This document shows positions 1 to 12,025 of a stretch of DNA of 64,000 nucleotides, piece by piece. A program made the translations under genes and the position numbers. This stretch comes from Gautieria morchelliformis (lineage: Eukaryota > Basidiomycota > Agaricomycetes > Gomphales > Gomphaceae), in the NCBI GenBank assembly GCA_015179125.1, contig WHVA01000024.1, positions 1 through 64,000 on the forward strand, read 5' to 3'. A model generated the notes under the pieces. The model saw only the letters and a program-made list of their open reading frames with translations. It was not told where the DNA came from and did not search any database. How positions within the stretch are numbered: position 1 is the first letter of the stretch; every line of letters begins with the position of its first letter.

Positions 1-396
1 AATTGCGGACAAGCTGTAGGAGGGTCATTAGAGACATCACGTATTTGTTGGCCAACTGGGAATATATCAACCCGTTCTGGATAGGGCCCATAATTCCGAG
101 AAGGCTGGCCTATTTATAAGGTGAATTTCGTTATTGAAGCAAGTTGTTATTCTTCGCGTAGTACTTACTCTCACTGTCTAGAATAAGACAAAGAAACTCA
201 GTGACTGATCGGACGTTGTTACAAATTTCAGGTCGCAATACCTTGTCTACGATAGTAAGAGTCAAAGTAACGGAAAGCACAAATCTGGATAATAATCAGA
301 TGCACGTGGAATCGCAGGAGCAGTGATTGTGTCACCCGTATCTGAGAAGACCTTTTTGTATATCAATAATCAGAAGGATTTAGCTAAGAAAGGGCA

Positions 397-1426
397 CACC
401 GTGTTGAACAAGCAAACTGGAGAAGGATTGCTTCTGCCAAGCCGCAGATTTTTTTTGAAATGCGAAGATGCTAATAATGTTCTGAATCGTCACTGCAACA
501 ACTATAGACTCAAATAGTATTGTGTCAACCCCACTAAGGGTTGCAACTTCACGGAGTGCTTCAGCAATAAAATAAAGCAGCATGCAGTATTATCTTACAC
601 CTGAACGCTGAGGTAAGGTACTTCTGTGCGTCACATAATAGCACTTACAGGGTAACTTTTTTCTGTTGTGAGCGGGTAGGCCTGCAACTGCCATTGATGG
701 CTAGAAGCTATGACACATTGTCATTGATATGTTTCACTCTGCCAAATATTGACGGGACATACCAAAATTATGATAAGATTTCCGAGAAGCAGAATACTAA
801 GGGCTACAAGGATGGTTCGACTCCGTCCAGAGATTGCGTATGCTCTTGACAGCAGAAGGCCTAGAGGTACACTTAGCATTGATGTCTTTGTCATGGAGTC
901 AATTATAGTGGTACCGTCTATGCCTATTGCAACCAAGGGGACTAGCCCTTCTGAAAGGCGAAGCAAAGTATTACAGGTCCTTCTTTGAGGTCAGTTCTCT
1001 TGTCCTCTTCCAAAGATGGTAATCCGTACTAAATATTCAAGTTAGTGCGCACATAATTCCGGAACCAGTTTTACATACCTGAAGTGGGCCTTCAAAGAAA
1101 GATACATATAACTCCAAGGTAAAGACAACCAGCGTCGCGTATCGGGTCAGGATGTAGAGTACGGTGCCTAGTCTGACCTTCCTGCACCAAATGTACATAC
1201 TCTCCGAGGGCAGAGTTAAGAGTGTGTCGAACACGAGTAGCGCTATTGAAGGTCTTAAAACGTTCGTTTTATAGGACTGGGTCGTGACTTCTTACTGATG
1301 GTAGCGACAAGTGCGTATTTTGCTGCTATGCTGGAGCGGATGGTAAGGTTGCGACTCTTGCTCAGCGGGAATGACTGACCTATCCGATATGGCCTGGATG
1401 ATAGCCTGAGTCTGCTGAGACGACAT
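397..1426 (-). pseudogene. DUF6533-like multi-pass membrane protein, probable remnant
   Basis: Three exons can be followed on the minus strand: 1426-1380 (ATG at 1426), 1330-1296 and 1242-1079, separated by introns of 49 and 53 bp with GT-AG borders. Spliced, they give a hydrophobic N-terminus containing LLVFDTLLTLPSES and then MYIW, the pattern seen in the fungal DUF6533 family of predicted membrane proteins of unknown function. Further exon-like pieces in the expected order lie at about 966-770 (contains RAYAISGRSR, like the family's conserved YAIYGR region, followed by a hydrophobic helix) and 583-397 (another hydrophobic helix). I could not join these last pieces into one clean frame, and no clear C-terminus or stop is visible before the window edge, so the copy may be decayed or my exon borders may be wrong. 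The family call rests on pattern recognition; the function is unknown. Confidence 0.5.
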
Positions 1427-2852
1427 GATCAGATGAATACGGCGATCGATGAACAACTGTAGATTGAGTAGTTTGGGATGATGGCAGACAACAACCACGA
1501 CGTAAGTATATATATATACTACCCTGGATACATACTGCCACGAATGCTTCCGCCATCTAATGATTACCGAGGTGGCTAGAAGCGCACTAATGGATTGTGG
1601 CCGTCCTTGTCCTAAAGCATGAGTAACTGAGGTAAGACTCAGTGGCGGATATCATTGACGAGCTCTAGGTAAGGGTGTATTTGCGAAGAATTCCCATGAT
1701 AGCAAATTGTTTCTTCCTAGGACAATGAGAGTGGTTTGCGGCACCGTTACTGTAACAGGCGCAGCGCCGCGGCGCTAAATTCGGTGGCCATATCGGTCCG
1801 CGTGCCATCATATGATGAATCTGTTTCGAGGACTGATTATTTATCCCCATGTGTATTTCAAACAATTGAGTATAGTAAGGCCCGCAGGCAGCGCTTTTCG
1901 GCGGCTTTTCAAAGCTCTCCCAAAATAACATTGGCGGGGGCAACGGTTGCATCTACTTCCATAAGGCAGTGTCAGGGCGTACATAGAACGTCACAACCAA
2001 CCAGAAACGTTGGTACGCGACCGCAGGCCCTGGCCATGCTAATTGGAGAGCTCGATGTGGACTCCGCGAGATATGGGCTCACGATATAACGATCGACCAT
2101 CTTGATGATGCCGGTGAGCGATTCAGACCAGTTGAAGGCCCTCTACTCTCTGCCTTGACTGGTACACGGTGTTCAGTGACAGGTGAGTATTTATGAGTCC
2201 ATCCCCCATGCTCAATCCATCGCTAATACCCGCGCTACGAGTACATAGTGCCAAGTACACGTATCGAGAATCGAGATGAGAACGTCTCGTCTATGCCTCT
2301 AGTTGCCCACTGATGTTTCGGGAAACCTTTGGAGAGCCAAATCGTAAGTAGCCAAAGTCATTAGCATGATTCCTGAGAGAGGTTCACCATTAGAGTTTCC
2401 TGGTTTAGCATCTGCATCCGGTAGTATAATAGAACGCCTTTTATTAGTTGAATCCAGAAACGATAGGCTGACAAGTAACAAGTTGAAGTTGAACAATCTT
2501 CAACCCGGGGGAAGAGAAGGCACCTATGGTAGACGAGGACTGAGACTGGTAATCGATTATAATCACTTGGACAGACATCCAACAAACGCACAAGCTTCGC
2601 GTTGCCCGCCATGTCGGTCGTCAGTGCGGGCTAGCGATAACAGCGGCAGCGAGAGGCGCAACCCCGCGCATCCATAGTCGTCTGGAAGTGGGGGAGCAAG
2701 GCGGGAAGATATGGATGCTAGGCCAGGGCCAAACCTCCTCCGAGCTTTGACCCGCTTTGCAGTCGTGGGCGACTGTAGTCTGTGCCTGACCTCCCTTTTC
2801 AGGTCCCGCCCTTTACCGGGCCCTTCCTCTCCCCCTTTTCCGGCTAATTAAT
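1427..2852. other. No gene recognised
   Basis: Open frames occur on both strands (for example 1736-2089 on plus; 1665-1952 and 2299-2612 on minus), but none shows a recognisable domain, consistent frame after splicing or secretion signal. A TA microsatellite of about 14 bp lies near 1507-1520. The end of this stretch leads into the promoter repeat of the next gene. Confidence 0.4.
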
Positions 2853-3026
2853 TGATTCCGCGACGTGACCGCGCCGGTACTCAGTCTATGACATCATGCC
2901 AACGCGTGGTTTACGCGGACCTTTACCAACTAAGTTTATCTCCAGTTGACTCCGCGATGTCGAGTGGCCGCGCCGGTACGCCAGTCTATGACGTCATGCC
3001 AACGCGTGGTTTTGGGCCGCCTTTAC
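2853..3026 (+). promoter_or_regulatory. Duplicated promoter unit with CRE-like sites
   Basis: Two imperfect direct copies of about 75-82 bp start near 2853 and 2945 and sit immediately upstream of the ATG at 3053. Both contain CGCGCCGGTAC, then CAGTCTATGAC, then ATGCCAACGCGTGGTTT. The central octamer is TGACATCA at 2889-2896 and the perfect palindrome TGACGTCA at 2989-2996, exactly 100 bp apart. TGACGTCA is the consensus CRE/ATF bZIP site. That a bZIP factor acts here is inference. Confidence 0.55.
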
Positions 3027-3052
3027 GCTGACTTCTTCCGCAACAACAGTCC

Positions 3053-4113
3053 ATGGCTCAAGAGCATTACCAATTTCTTGTCCCCCTCATAGGTGCTGGT
3101 GTCTGGCTTGGTACGTCGCAATCCCTAGTTCACTCAAAGCACGTGGCTGACTAGGGCGGAGGCGGATTATTGGCGATGATGATCACATGGGCAGCCCAAG
3201 GAAAACCGCACTATATATCCCAGGACGACAGTATTCCATGTATGAATCCGTCTCACCTGCGCTTCGGCACTATTCGAACACTCATCATGTCCTAGTCATA
3301 TCAGACATCGCTGCAGATATCCTAAAGCCGCTCTTCATCGCCGTCTGTGTGATTACGGCTTCGAGCTTCGTCCTCTCCCTCGCTATAGAGCGATGGCTGC
3401 GTCACGTCGGCAGGATGCCACGTGATATGCGTAGACGAGGGAAGGTATTCGCTTGGCTTGCAATATGTGGCGCTTTACTTGGAGGGGTGGGATTGATCCT
3501 CCTATCAATATTCGATACCAAGAGGCACTATAAACTCCATCGTGTGTTTTGGTACGTGGTCAACGCTCGCTCCGTGTGTTCACCCCTTTGTAGCATGCTA
3601 TCTTGATACAACTGTGCATAGTTAATCTTTGTCCTTGGAGTTGCCTTATCGGCAATATTTACGGTACTTGAAGTGCGTGTTCCTAATGCATACTACTTTT
3701 CTGTCCATCATCGTATGGTTACCATTTCAGTTTCGCTGGCTTAATAAACATTACACGTACTTCCCTCGACTCCGACGCTCATACATCGCAAAGGCAATCA
3801 TCGTGCTCATTTTGATCATACTGGCCATTGCGTTTGGGGTGACACTTGGTACCAAGAACAACGCTGCAGGTGAGTTGCATAGAAAGTTACAATCGCATCC
3901 ATCCTTTTGTGCTATGTCATGTTTATCCTCCATTGGCTGATTGCTTCATCTCTCCCTTCCTATGTAGCTGTTCTGGAATGGGTGGTCGCATTTGGATTTA
4001 CATTCTACCTTCTCACTTTCGTATACGACCTGCGCTTGGTCCGGTCATGGGTTGATAAGGACAGTAAGAGTGGGAGCCATGAATTAGTTCCGCGGCCAGA
4101 AGTTCGATATTGA
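3053..4113 (+). CDS. Frag1/DRAM/Sfk1 family membrane protein (six exons)
   Basis: Splicing exons 3053-3110, 3162-3239, 3296-3555, 3622-3672, 3731-3869 and 3968-4113 gives an uninterrupted 243-residue protein ending in TGA. Introns are 51-98 bp with GT-AG borders. The product has about six hydrophobic segments. Family hallmarks are visible: an N-terminal helix followed by HYISQDD, then ISDIAADILKPLFIA, then a second region with LLSIFDTKRH, then LGVALSAIFTVLEFRWL, and a C-terminal helix containing AFGFTFYLLTFVYDLR. Proteins of the Frag1/DRAM/Sfk1 family are multi-pass membrane proteins; yeast Sfk1 works at the plasma membrane with the phosphoinositide kinase Stt4, and animal DRAM is lysosomal. 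The start was chosen because it gives the usual short N-terminus directly before the first helix. The exon 3/4 junction (3555/3622) is the least certain border. This is the best-preserved host gene in the window. Confidence 0.82.
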
Positions 4114-4588
4114 TCATGTAGACGGACTTGTCGTGACAAAGGCTGCTGGTGTTGATGGGAGTGACGGTGGCTCTCGTACGCGACGCCTAGACGATGAAAA
4201 TTCGTCCCTATATCCATCATGTTCTCGTGTTCGAAGTGCATATACTTTGATGTCCGCTACCAGTTGAGATTTAAGGCTACAACCGTAAATCTTGGTTTAC
4301 AGGATTTCTAAGGGGGGTTGGTGTACATCCCGAGACGCCATCAATCAGTGACTCCTGAATGAAGGTAACACGCCAAGTCAGCTTTACGGGCCACCATCCT
4401 GAACGGGCCCTGCTGAAGAGCGCATACTTATGGTTTGGACGAAATGGGTAGAAGACCCAATACCGATTCAAGGAGGTGAGCGTTAATGGGTTGAGGCAGA
4501 GGGACTGTCAAGGCGAGGATGGCAGGTGGATGTTAAGATTCAAGAACGGCTCTCCCAATGAATTTTGCTCGACTTACCTCAGTGGCCA

Positions 4589-4978
4589 ATGCAGAATCTC
4601 TTACGATTCTGCATCCTCCTCATGATTGGTGCGTCTGTCACCACATACCCAGCCCCATATTTCCAACTTCCTTGGGGCGACAATCCATCCTACCACCCTA
4701 CTTCGTCATTCGCCCGTTCGATAAGACCCCCTTCAAAGAGGATATCCTGGCCGTCGTCGCCACTGTCTCCTCTTTTCGCTTTGAAAAGAGGTGAAAACCG
4801 TTGCTTTCTCGGATATGGACACATGGGTATGAGTATCGGCATGGGCATGGGCACGACGCCTAGGCTGAAAATGAGGTTTTATTTGTTAATCGCAAGCGCA
4901 AAGAGCATCAATGCTGCCAGTTGCACCCGCAACAATACACTCGGCAGCCAAGCCGACGAGATTACTAATATTCCTTAG
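4589..4978 (+). CDS. Hypothetical small, possibly secreted protein
   Basis: An open frame of 129 codons starts with ATG at 4589. The first 20 residues form a hydrophobic core after a short basic start (MQNLLRFCILLMIGASV), compatible with a signal peptide, followed by TYPAPYFQLPWGD. The rest has proline/serine-rich and GMG-repeat character with a second hydrophobic patch, and could be read-through of introns. No family is recognised. It may be the first exon of a spliced gene or a chance frame. Confidence 0.25.
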   Translation: MQNLLRFCILLMIGASVTTYPAPYFQLPWGDNPSYHPTSSFARSIRPPSKRISWPSSPLSPLFALKRGENRCFLGYGHMGMSIGMGMGTTPRLKMRFYLLIASAKSINAASCTRNNTLGSQADEITNIP

Positions 4979-6152
4979 AAAGGGAGACCCAAACATCTCC
5001 CGTGAGAGATGAACGATAAGAATCCGATACCGATAAATTCAGGCGAGCCCCGTGGCAGCAGCCGCGGTACAAGCGTGGTGGGACATCTGAAATAGTCCGC
5101 TGGTGGGGCACAATTGGCGGCCATTTGCTCTGCCGCCAGAGTTAAGTGTGCCCGAGGCACCGACGAGAGAGCTGCCGATCAGAAGGACCAGCATACATGT
5201 AACGTATACGCCCCGTAAGCAATATTGTGATTTGGTGGATGGAAGGTATTGTATTCTACCTGTGATCATTGGGGGGAACAGTCTTTTCAGAGTTTGTGAC
5301 CGAAAAAAGGATAAAAAGATTTCTAGGAAGGAAAAAACAACAGCGGTACCTGCCGTAGAAGGATCAGCTCATTAGTTGGTCCGGAGTGCCAGAGCATATC
5401 TTACGGAGAAGTTTGCCATAGGCTTCAGGGCATGCGTGACGAACGACAGTGCCGTCGGACAACGTAGTGGACAAGCATCTGCCATCGCTACACATAGCGC
5501 CAAAGATCTGCGCGGCGACCAAAACGCTATAATCACCGCGTTTTAGGGGTTGGTACTCGTGGTCGGAATACGTAGGCTAGTCTGATATAGAAGCGCCAAC
5601 TCCTAGACATTAGTGGGTACTCGTGATCTACGATGATGTCGGCACCGCGGACGTCCAAATACCTGGGGCTGGGTTCAATCTTCTGCAACCCCATGTCCTC
5701 GATCTTCAACATAGGATCACGAGTACCCAGGGTAACCCCACATCGTCGATTGTCGGATTCTGTCATAGTACTGCTAAATCAGTCCGACGCTTGATCCCGA
5801 TCAGACTTCGGCCATGTGTGGCCACGCGGTAACACATGCAAGGGCATATGATTGCTCGTTCCCGGGCAGGACTTGGGAAATTTTGGAGAGCGCGACTAGT
5901 CTCACTAGGCTAAGTATGTAACATATTAGTCACTGTACTAGTACTAGTACTACTACATATGCATAAATATTAATGATCTCGAGTCAGCGTTCTGCATTCT
6001 TCTACCGCCCCGACCCACCCAGCTGCATGCCACAGACACTTTCGGCTCACAGTCATGCCGAGGCACACAGAGCTGTAAGTCAACTTGTATCTGCCAATTA
6101 AACTGCTGACAATATACTCCCATTAAATAAGAGACAGTCAGACCAAAGGACT
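4979..6152. other. No gene recognised; short inverted repeat and Cys-containing ORF
   Basis: A perfect 14-bp inverted repeat (GGGTACTCGTGATC at 5615-5628 and its complement at 5715-5728) is separated by 86 bp. On the minus strand about 5520-5373 there is a short frame with four cysteines (CSDGRC, then HACPEAYGKLLRKICSG) that looks exon-like but cannot be extended. A CTAGTA microsatellite lies at about 5936-5952. The 5' end of the neighbouring Helitron must lie somewhere in this stretch, but I cannot place it. Confidence 0.35.
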
Positions 6153-9100
6153 GTGCTCTGCGCGTGTCGGAAATGCCGCTTGCTTCCCGATAGAGGGCTT
6201 GAGGGTCGTATGATCACCATGCGTTTGAAACGAGCCCACGAGAAAAGGGATACGCCCACTCCCTGCACCTCCTCAGCCTCCTCAGCCACTCCCTATACCT
6301 CGGCAGCGTCCTCAGCGACCTCCTCCTCCTATTCCACTTGGTCGCTCTAGAATAATTGAGGCAGATGTGCAGCATCATGATCTGGGTCGCATGGTTATTC
6401 CCTGCCCTGACTGTGGAGCATTACACTGGATGGCAGAACGCCTGCAGAAATCCTCAAATGTGCGGCCCAGGTTTGGTGATTGCTGTATGGAAGGAAAGGT
6501 GCAGCTGGAAGACCTGCCACAGCCCCTCAGCCATTGAAACAGCTCTTAGAAGGCCAGGACCCTGAGGCAAAAGGATTTCGCCAGAATATCAGGCAGTATA
6601 ATGCTGCGTTTGCATTCACTTCTGTGGGGGCCAACTTTGACCAAGATTTGCTTCAGGAGGGTCGTGGTCCATATGTGCTCAATCTACAGGGCGAACTGTA
6701 TCATCTCCATGGCTCTCTCCTCCCTGACAATGAAGATGATCCAAAGTATGCCCAGCTTTACATATATGATCCTGCACTGGCTTTGGCAAAGAGAAAAAAT
6801 CGTAATGAGTGTCTGTCTCCAACTATCATGGGAGACTTGCAGGAAATGCTCCTGCTGTGCAATCCTCATGTGCGCACATATAAACAAGCAGCTGAGAGGC
6901 TCAGAGCTCAAGAACAGAATGGTGACATCCAGGCAAGGCTCACATACAGGGCACACAGGGATCCTAGGAGATATAATGTCCCAACTGCAGATGAGATTGC
7001 AGTCGTTCTTCCTGGAGATGGCATCGACCCTGAACCTAGGGATATTATTGTCCAGCTCAGAGGTGGACCTTTCAGAAGGGTATTGGATACCAATGCAAAC
7101 TATGCCTCTCTGCACTATGTCTTGCTCTTTCCCAAGGGAGAGTTGGGATGGGAACCAGGTATTCCTTATTGTGAGACAGAGCGTGCTCGGCAGGCCAATC
7201 CCAATCCAAACAGATGGACACAGGTCACCCAAATACAGAACCATGCGTATCGTCTGTTCCAGAGAGCAAGAGAACCTACAACACTCCTGCGTGGTGGCAA
7301 ATTGTTCCAGCAGTACATTGTAGACTCCTGGGCTGCTGCAGAGCAAAGCAGAATGAGGTGGATCAGGGCCAATCAACACATTCTGCGTGCTGAGCAGTAT
7401 AACCAGATGGTAGATTCATATGGAGGCTTGGACAATGACATTGGAGATGCAAACAGCTTGGGCATAAAAGTCATTCTGCCTGCGACATTTCAAGGAAGTA
7501 CACGGGACATGAATCAAAACTGCCAGAACTCCCTGGCCATTACAACAAAGAAGGGTCCCCCTGATTTATTTATTACCATGACTGCCAATCCAAAGTGGGA
7601 TGAGATAGTGGCCGAGTTGCTCCCTGGACAAACTGCTGAGGACAGACCTGACCTGGTGTCGCGGGTGTTTCACCTCAAAAAGAAATACCTCATTGATTTG
7701 ATCGTCAAGGACAAGATCTTTGGAGAAACTGTCGCTTGCGTTCACACTATTGAATTCCAGAAGAGGGGGCTCCCACACATGCACCTGCTTATCTGGTTTG
7801 ATAGGGAGTCCAAGGTCAAACATCCACATGAGGTGGATTCTATGATTTCAGCAGAGTTCCCTGATCCAGAGACACATCCTGTCCTCTACCAGTTGGTCTG
7901 TGAGCTGATGACACATGGTCCCTGTGGACAAATGAATCCAAACGCACCCTGCATGGAAAATGGCAAGTGCAAGAAACACTTCCCAAAGCCATTCTGTGAG
8001 GAGACCATTGTGAATGTAGATGGATATCCAAAATATCGTCGTCGCAATGATGGAAGGCTGCACAATGTCAGAGGTGACATGCTGGACAACATATGGGTTG
8101 TGCCATACTCTCCTCTGCTCTTGCTCAAACTCCGGTGTCACATCAACCTTGAATTCACCTTCAGTGTGAGGTGTGTCAAGTATATCCACAAGTATCTCTA
8201 CAAGGGGCATGATCGGACCACGATGGAGTTTGGTGTCAACCATGATGAGATAAAGAAGTACCTGGACGCTCGCTATGTCAGTGCTCATGAGGCCTGTTGG
8301 AGGTTGCTGGAGTGGGAAATCCACACCCAGGTGCCTGCAGTCATGGCACTGCCAGTCCATGAAAAAGACCAGCAATCAGTCGTTTTCAATCCTGATGCTG
8401 ATCCGCTCACCATCATGAACAGGGTCGAGGGGTCAAAGACAGCGCTCATGGCTTACTTTGAGGCCAATGCTGCCTACCCTCATGCACGCGATGTGCCCTA
8501 TGTGGATTTTCCTGACCATTTTACCTGGCAAAAAGAGGAAAGGGTATGGACACCACGTCGAAGGGGATATAGCATTGGACACCTTCACTTTGCAAGCCCA
8601 AAATCAGGAGAGAGATTTTATTTGCGCACTCTCCTCACGGTGGTCAAGGGGGCCAGATCCTTTGAGGAGCTTAGGACAGTGGATGGCATACAATGTGCTA
8701 CTTACAAGGAGGCCTGTCTTGCCAGGGGACTTCTGGAGGATGATCAGGAGTGGATGTTGTGTCTCCAGGAAGCCAGTGGCATGAAAACAGGTGCTCAGCT
8801 CAGACATCTCTTTGCCACCATCCTTGGTCATTGCATTCCCTCACAACCTGACAGACTATGGGACGGCTTCAAGGAGCACATATGTGATGATCTCAGACAT
8901 CGGCTCCAAATCAGGCACAATATCCAGGAGCCACGGGATGATCAGGTCTATGATTTTGGCCTCTTTCTCTTGGATAAACTCCTTCAGTGTAATGGAATGT
9001 CCTTGAGCAGCTTTAAAGATATGCCTCGGGTGGTAGGTGAGTGGGAGGTCCTGATTGGAAACAGGTTCATCGCTGGGCAGAGGGACTATGACCCTGTTCA

Positions 9101-10525
9101 AGAGAGGCAGATGGCTGATGAGGAGGTTCCCAAGCTGAATGAGGGGCAAAGGTCTGCGCATGATCAGACATTACGGTCGGCACTGGACATAGATGCTCAG
9201 GGGAAACCTAACGGACAAATGTTTTTCATCGCTGGCTCAGGAGGCGCTGGGAAATCATTCACATGGAACACCCTAATCCACTCCTGTAGAGCGGAGAGTC
9301 TCATTGTGCTTGCTGTAGCCTCATCTGCAATGGCTGCACTTATCCTCACTAATGGGACAACCTCTCACAGCATGCTTGGAATTCCAATTCCTGTCCATGA
9401 GGGCTCTCTCTCCTCCATCAAAAAGAACTCTGACCAGGCTGGTATGCTGAGACTGGCCAGGCTCATCGTTTGGGATGAGGCTGCAATGCAGCATCGCCAT
9501 GCCATAGAGGCCATTGACAGGACACTGAGGGATTTCCTTGACCAGCCTGACAGACCCTTTGGTGGCATCACAGTCGCCTTTGGAGGTGACTTTCAGCAGA
9601 ATCTCCCAATTGTCCCCAAAGGCTCCAAGGAGGATATTGTGGGAGCTACCCTTCAGAAGTCATATCTGTGGCCAAAGATCAAGGTCCTCCATCTGACAGA
9701 GAACATGCGGGTGAGAAATGACCCTGACAGAGCCAGGTTTGCAGAATGGCTGCAGAATGTGGGTCAGGGAAAGGATCTCCCACTAGATCATACGTTCTCA
9801 CTCCCTCCTCACATGGTTTGTGGCCCTGGAATTGCAGAGCTGATCCAGGAAATATACCCTGGCATTGGCAATGCAATCCCTGCCCAGGACAATTATTTTT
9901 TAGAGCGGGCCATCCTCTGTCCCAGAAATATTGAGGTCAATGAGATCAATTCCATGGTGTTGAGGCAGTTTCCAGGTGATGCTCAGGTCTTCCACTGTGC
10001 AGATTCTGTCAAGGAAACCGACTTTGCAGAGAAGTATCCTGTGGAGTATCTGAATTCCATAGAGATGGGCAGTCTTCCTCCTGCTCACTTGGAAGTCAAG
10101 CCTGGAGTGCCTCTGATGATGTTGCGCAATTTGGATAAGAAGCAAGGACTATGCAATGGGACAAGGTTGCGGTTGGTGAGGATGAGGAATAGAGTGTTGG
10201 AGGTCAGCATCATCTCAGGTCCACGTGCAGGAAATACGCTTTCATCCCCAGGATCACCATTTCACCATCAGAAGGGGAATTACCATTTGTGCTGCAGAGG
10301 AGACAGTTTCCAGTGCGTGTGGCATTTGCAATGACCATCAACAAGTCTCAGGGACAGTCTTTGGGTACGGTTGGGCTGGACCTGAGATATCCAGTGTTTG
10401 GACATGGTCAGTTGTATGTTGGTGTTTAAAGGGGAACAAGCTGGAACAAAGTGAAGGTCTTGCTTGAGGAGGGTTTGAACACAACCAACATTGTATATAA
10501 AGATGTATTACTTAGAGCTCCTTGA
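6153..10525 (+). pseudogene. Helitron Rep-helicase (RepHel), recently inactivated
   Basis: The main uninterrupted frame runs 6480-10334 (1,284 codons). It holds a Helitron_like_N region, the HUH nuclease motif in GLPHMHLLIW (about 7770-7800), the tyrosine segment YIHKYLYKG (about 8180-8206), and a PIF1-type SF1B helicase: Walker A GGAGKS (about 9240-9257), Walker B IVWDEAAM (about 9468-9488), GGDFQQNLP (about 9586-9610) and TENMRV. The N-terminal part sits in another frame: an upstream exon-like stretch near 6153-6250 containing CACRKCRLLP, then a proline-rich linker and CPDCGALHWMAE. It is separated from the main frame by a one-base loss in the C run at 6523-6526. Near 10225-10235 a second one-base shift moves the frame to one encoding IPRI, then [18 protein letters not shown] at 10427-10429 replaces the conserved serine of helicase motif VI (YVGV*R). 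The frame would end at 10523-10525. So few lesions imply recent death. Confidence 0.9.
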
Positions 10526-10577
10526 TTTCTGATATCTACTTGATGCAAATTGATTACTTTAATTTTCCCCACTGCAC

Positions 10578-10656
10578 TTGACCTTACTGATATGTTAGAC
10601 TTACCGATTTGTTAGACTTACTGATGCGTTTGACCTTACCGAGGTGTTTGACTTGC
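10578..10656 (+). repeat. Degenerate 17-18 bp tandem repeats at Helitron 3' subterminus
   Basis: Four to five consecutive units of the form TTRGACTTACYGATNTG follow each other (TTGACCTTACTGATATG, TTAGACTTACCGATTTG, TTAGACTTACTGATGCG, TTTGACCTTACCGAGGTG, then a partial unit). They sit between the end of the helicase gene and the GC-rich hairpin, where Helitrons often carry subterminal repeats. Confidence 0.6.
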
Positions 10657-10700
10657 ACCCCCGCGCGAAGCGTGGGTATCCACCTATATATATGTACTGG
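10656..10700 (+). mobile_element. Probable Helitron 3' terminus (hairpin plus CTRR)
   Basis: An imperfect 8-bp stem ACCCCCGC / GCGTGGGT encloses a 5-nt loop GCGAA at about 10657-10677. About 20 bp further comes CTGG (10697-10700) followed by T, matching the Helitron rule of a GC-rich hairpin shortly before a CTRR end inserted at A|T. The exact last base is inference; the distance is somewhat longer than the usual 10-12 bp. Confidence 0.45.
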
Positions 10701-10744
10701 TATTCCATGCATGAATGTGAGCGCACTTTCCATGCCTGTGGAAG

Positions 10745-11052
10745 TGGCTGGATTTGGTTTGTGCAAACGCCCGTCAAGACAGCGGCTTGTGGGGTCATAG
10801 AGGGGCACGTTGGCGGGGAACGAAGGGTGAACCATTTAGGGGCAGTTTGGTACTGGACGATTCGGAAGTGAATGCCGTTGGACGCTGTCAGCGCTTGACA
10901 AGATTTGGAGAAGGAGTCCCAAGGGACTGTATGGTCGCTGTCCGCTGAGGGAGTACTGGTGAAATGGGACGTGGGGGATTGGAGGGTCTAGGCAAGCTTG
11001 CAAGGTTGGGAGGGAAGATGGACTGGAGGGGCAAGTGCCGCATTTGGAGATC
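10745..11052 (+). repeat. Dispersed repeat R1, inverted partner at 57343-57658
   Basis: About 300 bp matches the reverse complement of 57343-57658 with clear but imperfect identity over the whole length (for example CAGCGGCTTG, GGGGTCATAGAGG, TTGGTACTGGACG, GGGGGATTGGAGG). On the strand opposite to this copy, both encode a similar peptide (IHFR, VQYQ, TLRSP, SMTPQAAV), so it may derive from an old gene or element. I do not recognise the family. Confidence 0.6.
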
Positions 11053-11324
11053 TGGCAGTGCTGCTTTGGGAATGGGGACAAGGCTGCAGGTGTGACCATG
11101 TGACCTCGTATGAGAGCGGGAGAGACCCCGATGCACATGTTATGGGCAACAACGGGTCCACGTGCCCAGGCATGCATGGAGCTCACTCACTGCAAGGCAC
11201 GACACGATATGCACGGTTGTCTCAGAGACACAGACCAGCTGTACTTACGAAGATGGCCGAGTACTTACCTACGGAGACGAGCCACATCGACTGCATCTGG
11301 GCGCCAGGAACACGTGGGAGATGC

Positions 11325-12025
11325 AGACAGGTCCGAAGTCGGAGTACCGTGTGGCTCCTCTCGTCATCTTTTTCTGTCTACCACCCACCTCGAACACTCT
11401 GCATGATGAACAACGTTGAGGGCACTGTGACACCACCGCAAGCCCACGATCACTTCTCTAGAGCCAACTGTTCACTCCACCCCGAAGTATTCCTGCCGCA
11501 ATCAAAGTTGCTGGAAAGGCTCTTTTGTTTGCGCTATCTATTGTATACTGACTCTTGGCCATCGACAACAGGCCTGAAATGCGATCACCTTCCCAATGTC
11601 TCACTGGTCGGCATGCGTCGGAGTCGGTTCTTCCTGAAACTCGTCGTCGATAAGGAACACCCCCAGAATACTACATTTTCTGCGAGAGGCAATGCTTCCT
11701 CGTGGAATGAGCCATTCTATTTGTGCATTGAATTCCAGTGTTATTGTCTCAATGTGATCTTAAATCCATCCACAGCTTCAACTTGACTCGGTCTTCTGTG
11801 TTGGAAATTGAAGTATACGCGCATCATAGTGACCAAGCGACCTGATGATTTTATAGGCGGTACAAAGGAAAGCATTGAGTTTCTGCTTGCACAAGGAGCA
11901 ACCAGAGGTCAGTCCTTTTCGCTCATCGACGGAATGCATGCGTAATCATTGAACACAGCAGCCGTTGCTCACAAACTGCCCAAATCAGATAAGGCAGGGA
12001 ACATGGATGATGTTCAGACTGTCCT
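11325..12025 (+). pseudogene. C2/NACHT gene 1, N-terminal half (C2-like domain)
   Basis: Coding-like pieces on the plus strand include RFFLKLVVDKE, SSWNEPFY, then DDFIGGTKESIEFLLAQGA and QSFSLIDGMHA, a pattern typical of C2 domains, followed after a short gap by TAAVAHKLPKSDKAGNMDDVQTVL. The sequence stops abruptly after TGTCCT at 12025, where LINE-A begins. The missing continuation (KFTITSFTTFDEAW and onward to NACHT) is found on the minus strand from 42515 downward. The 5' part (about 11325-11420) is similar to 40830-40945 on the minus strand, at the far end of the other half. A closely similar half gene lies at 20223-20660. Frames are broken by probable introns and small shifts. The NLR-like role (nucleotide-binding sensor) is known for NACHT proteins in general; function here is lost. 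Confidence 0.6.

Noticed and set aside
6601..7379. Overlapping frames of 230-240 codons on both strands in the Helitron
   Set aside because: Shadows of the RepHel frame, which carries continuous family motifs.
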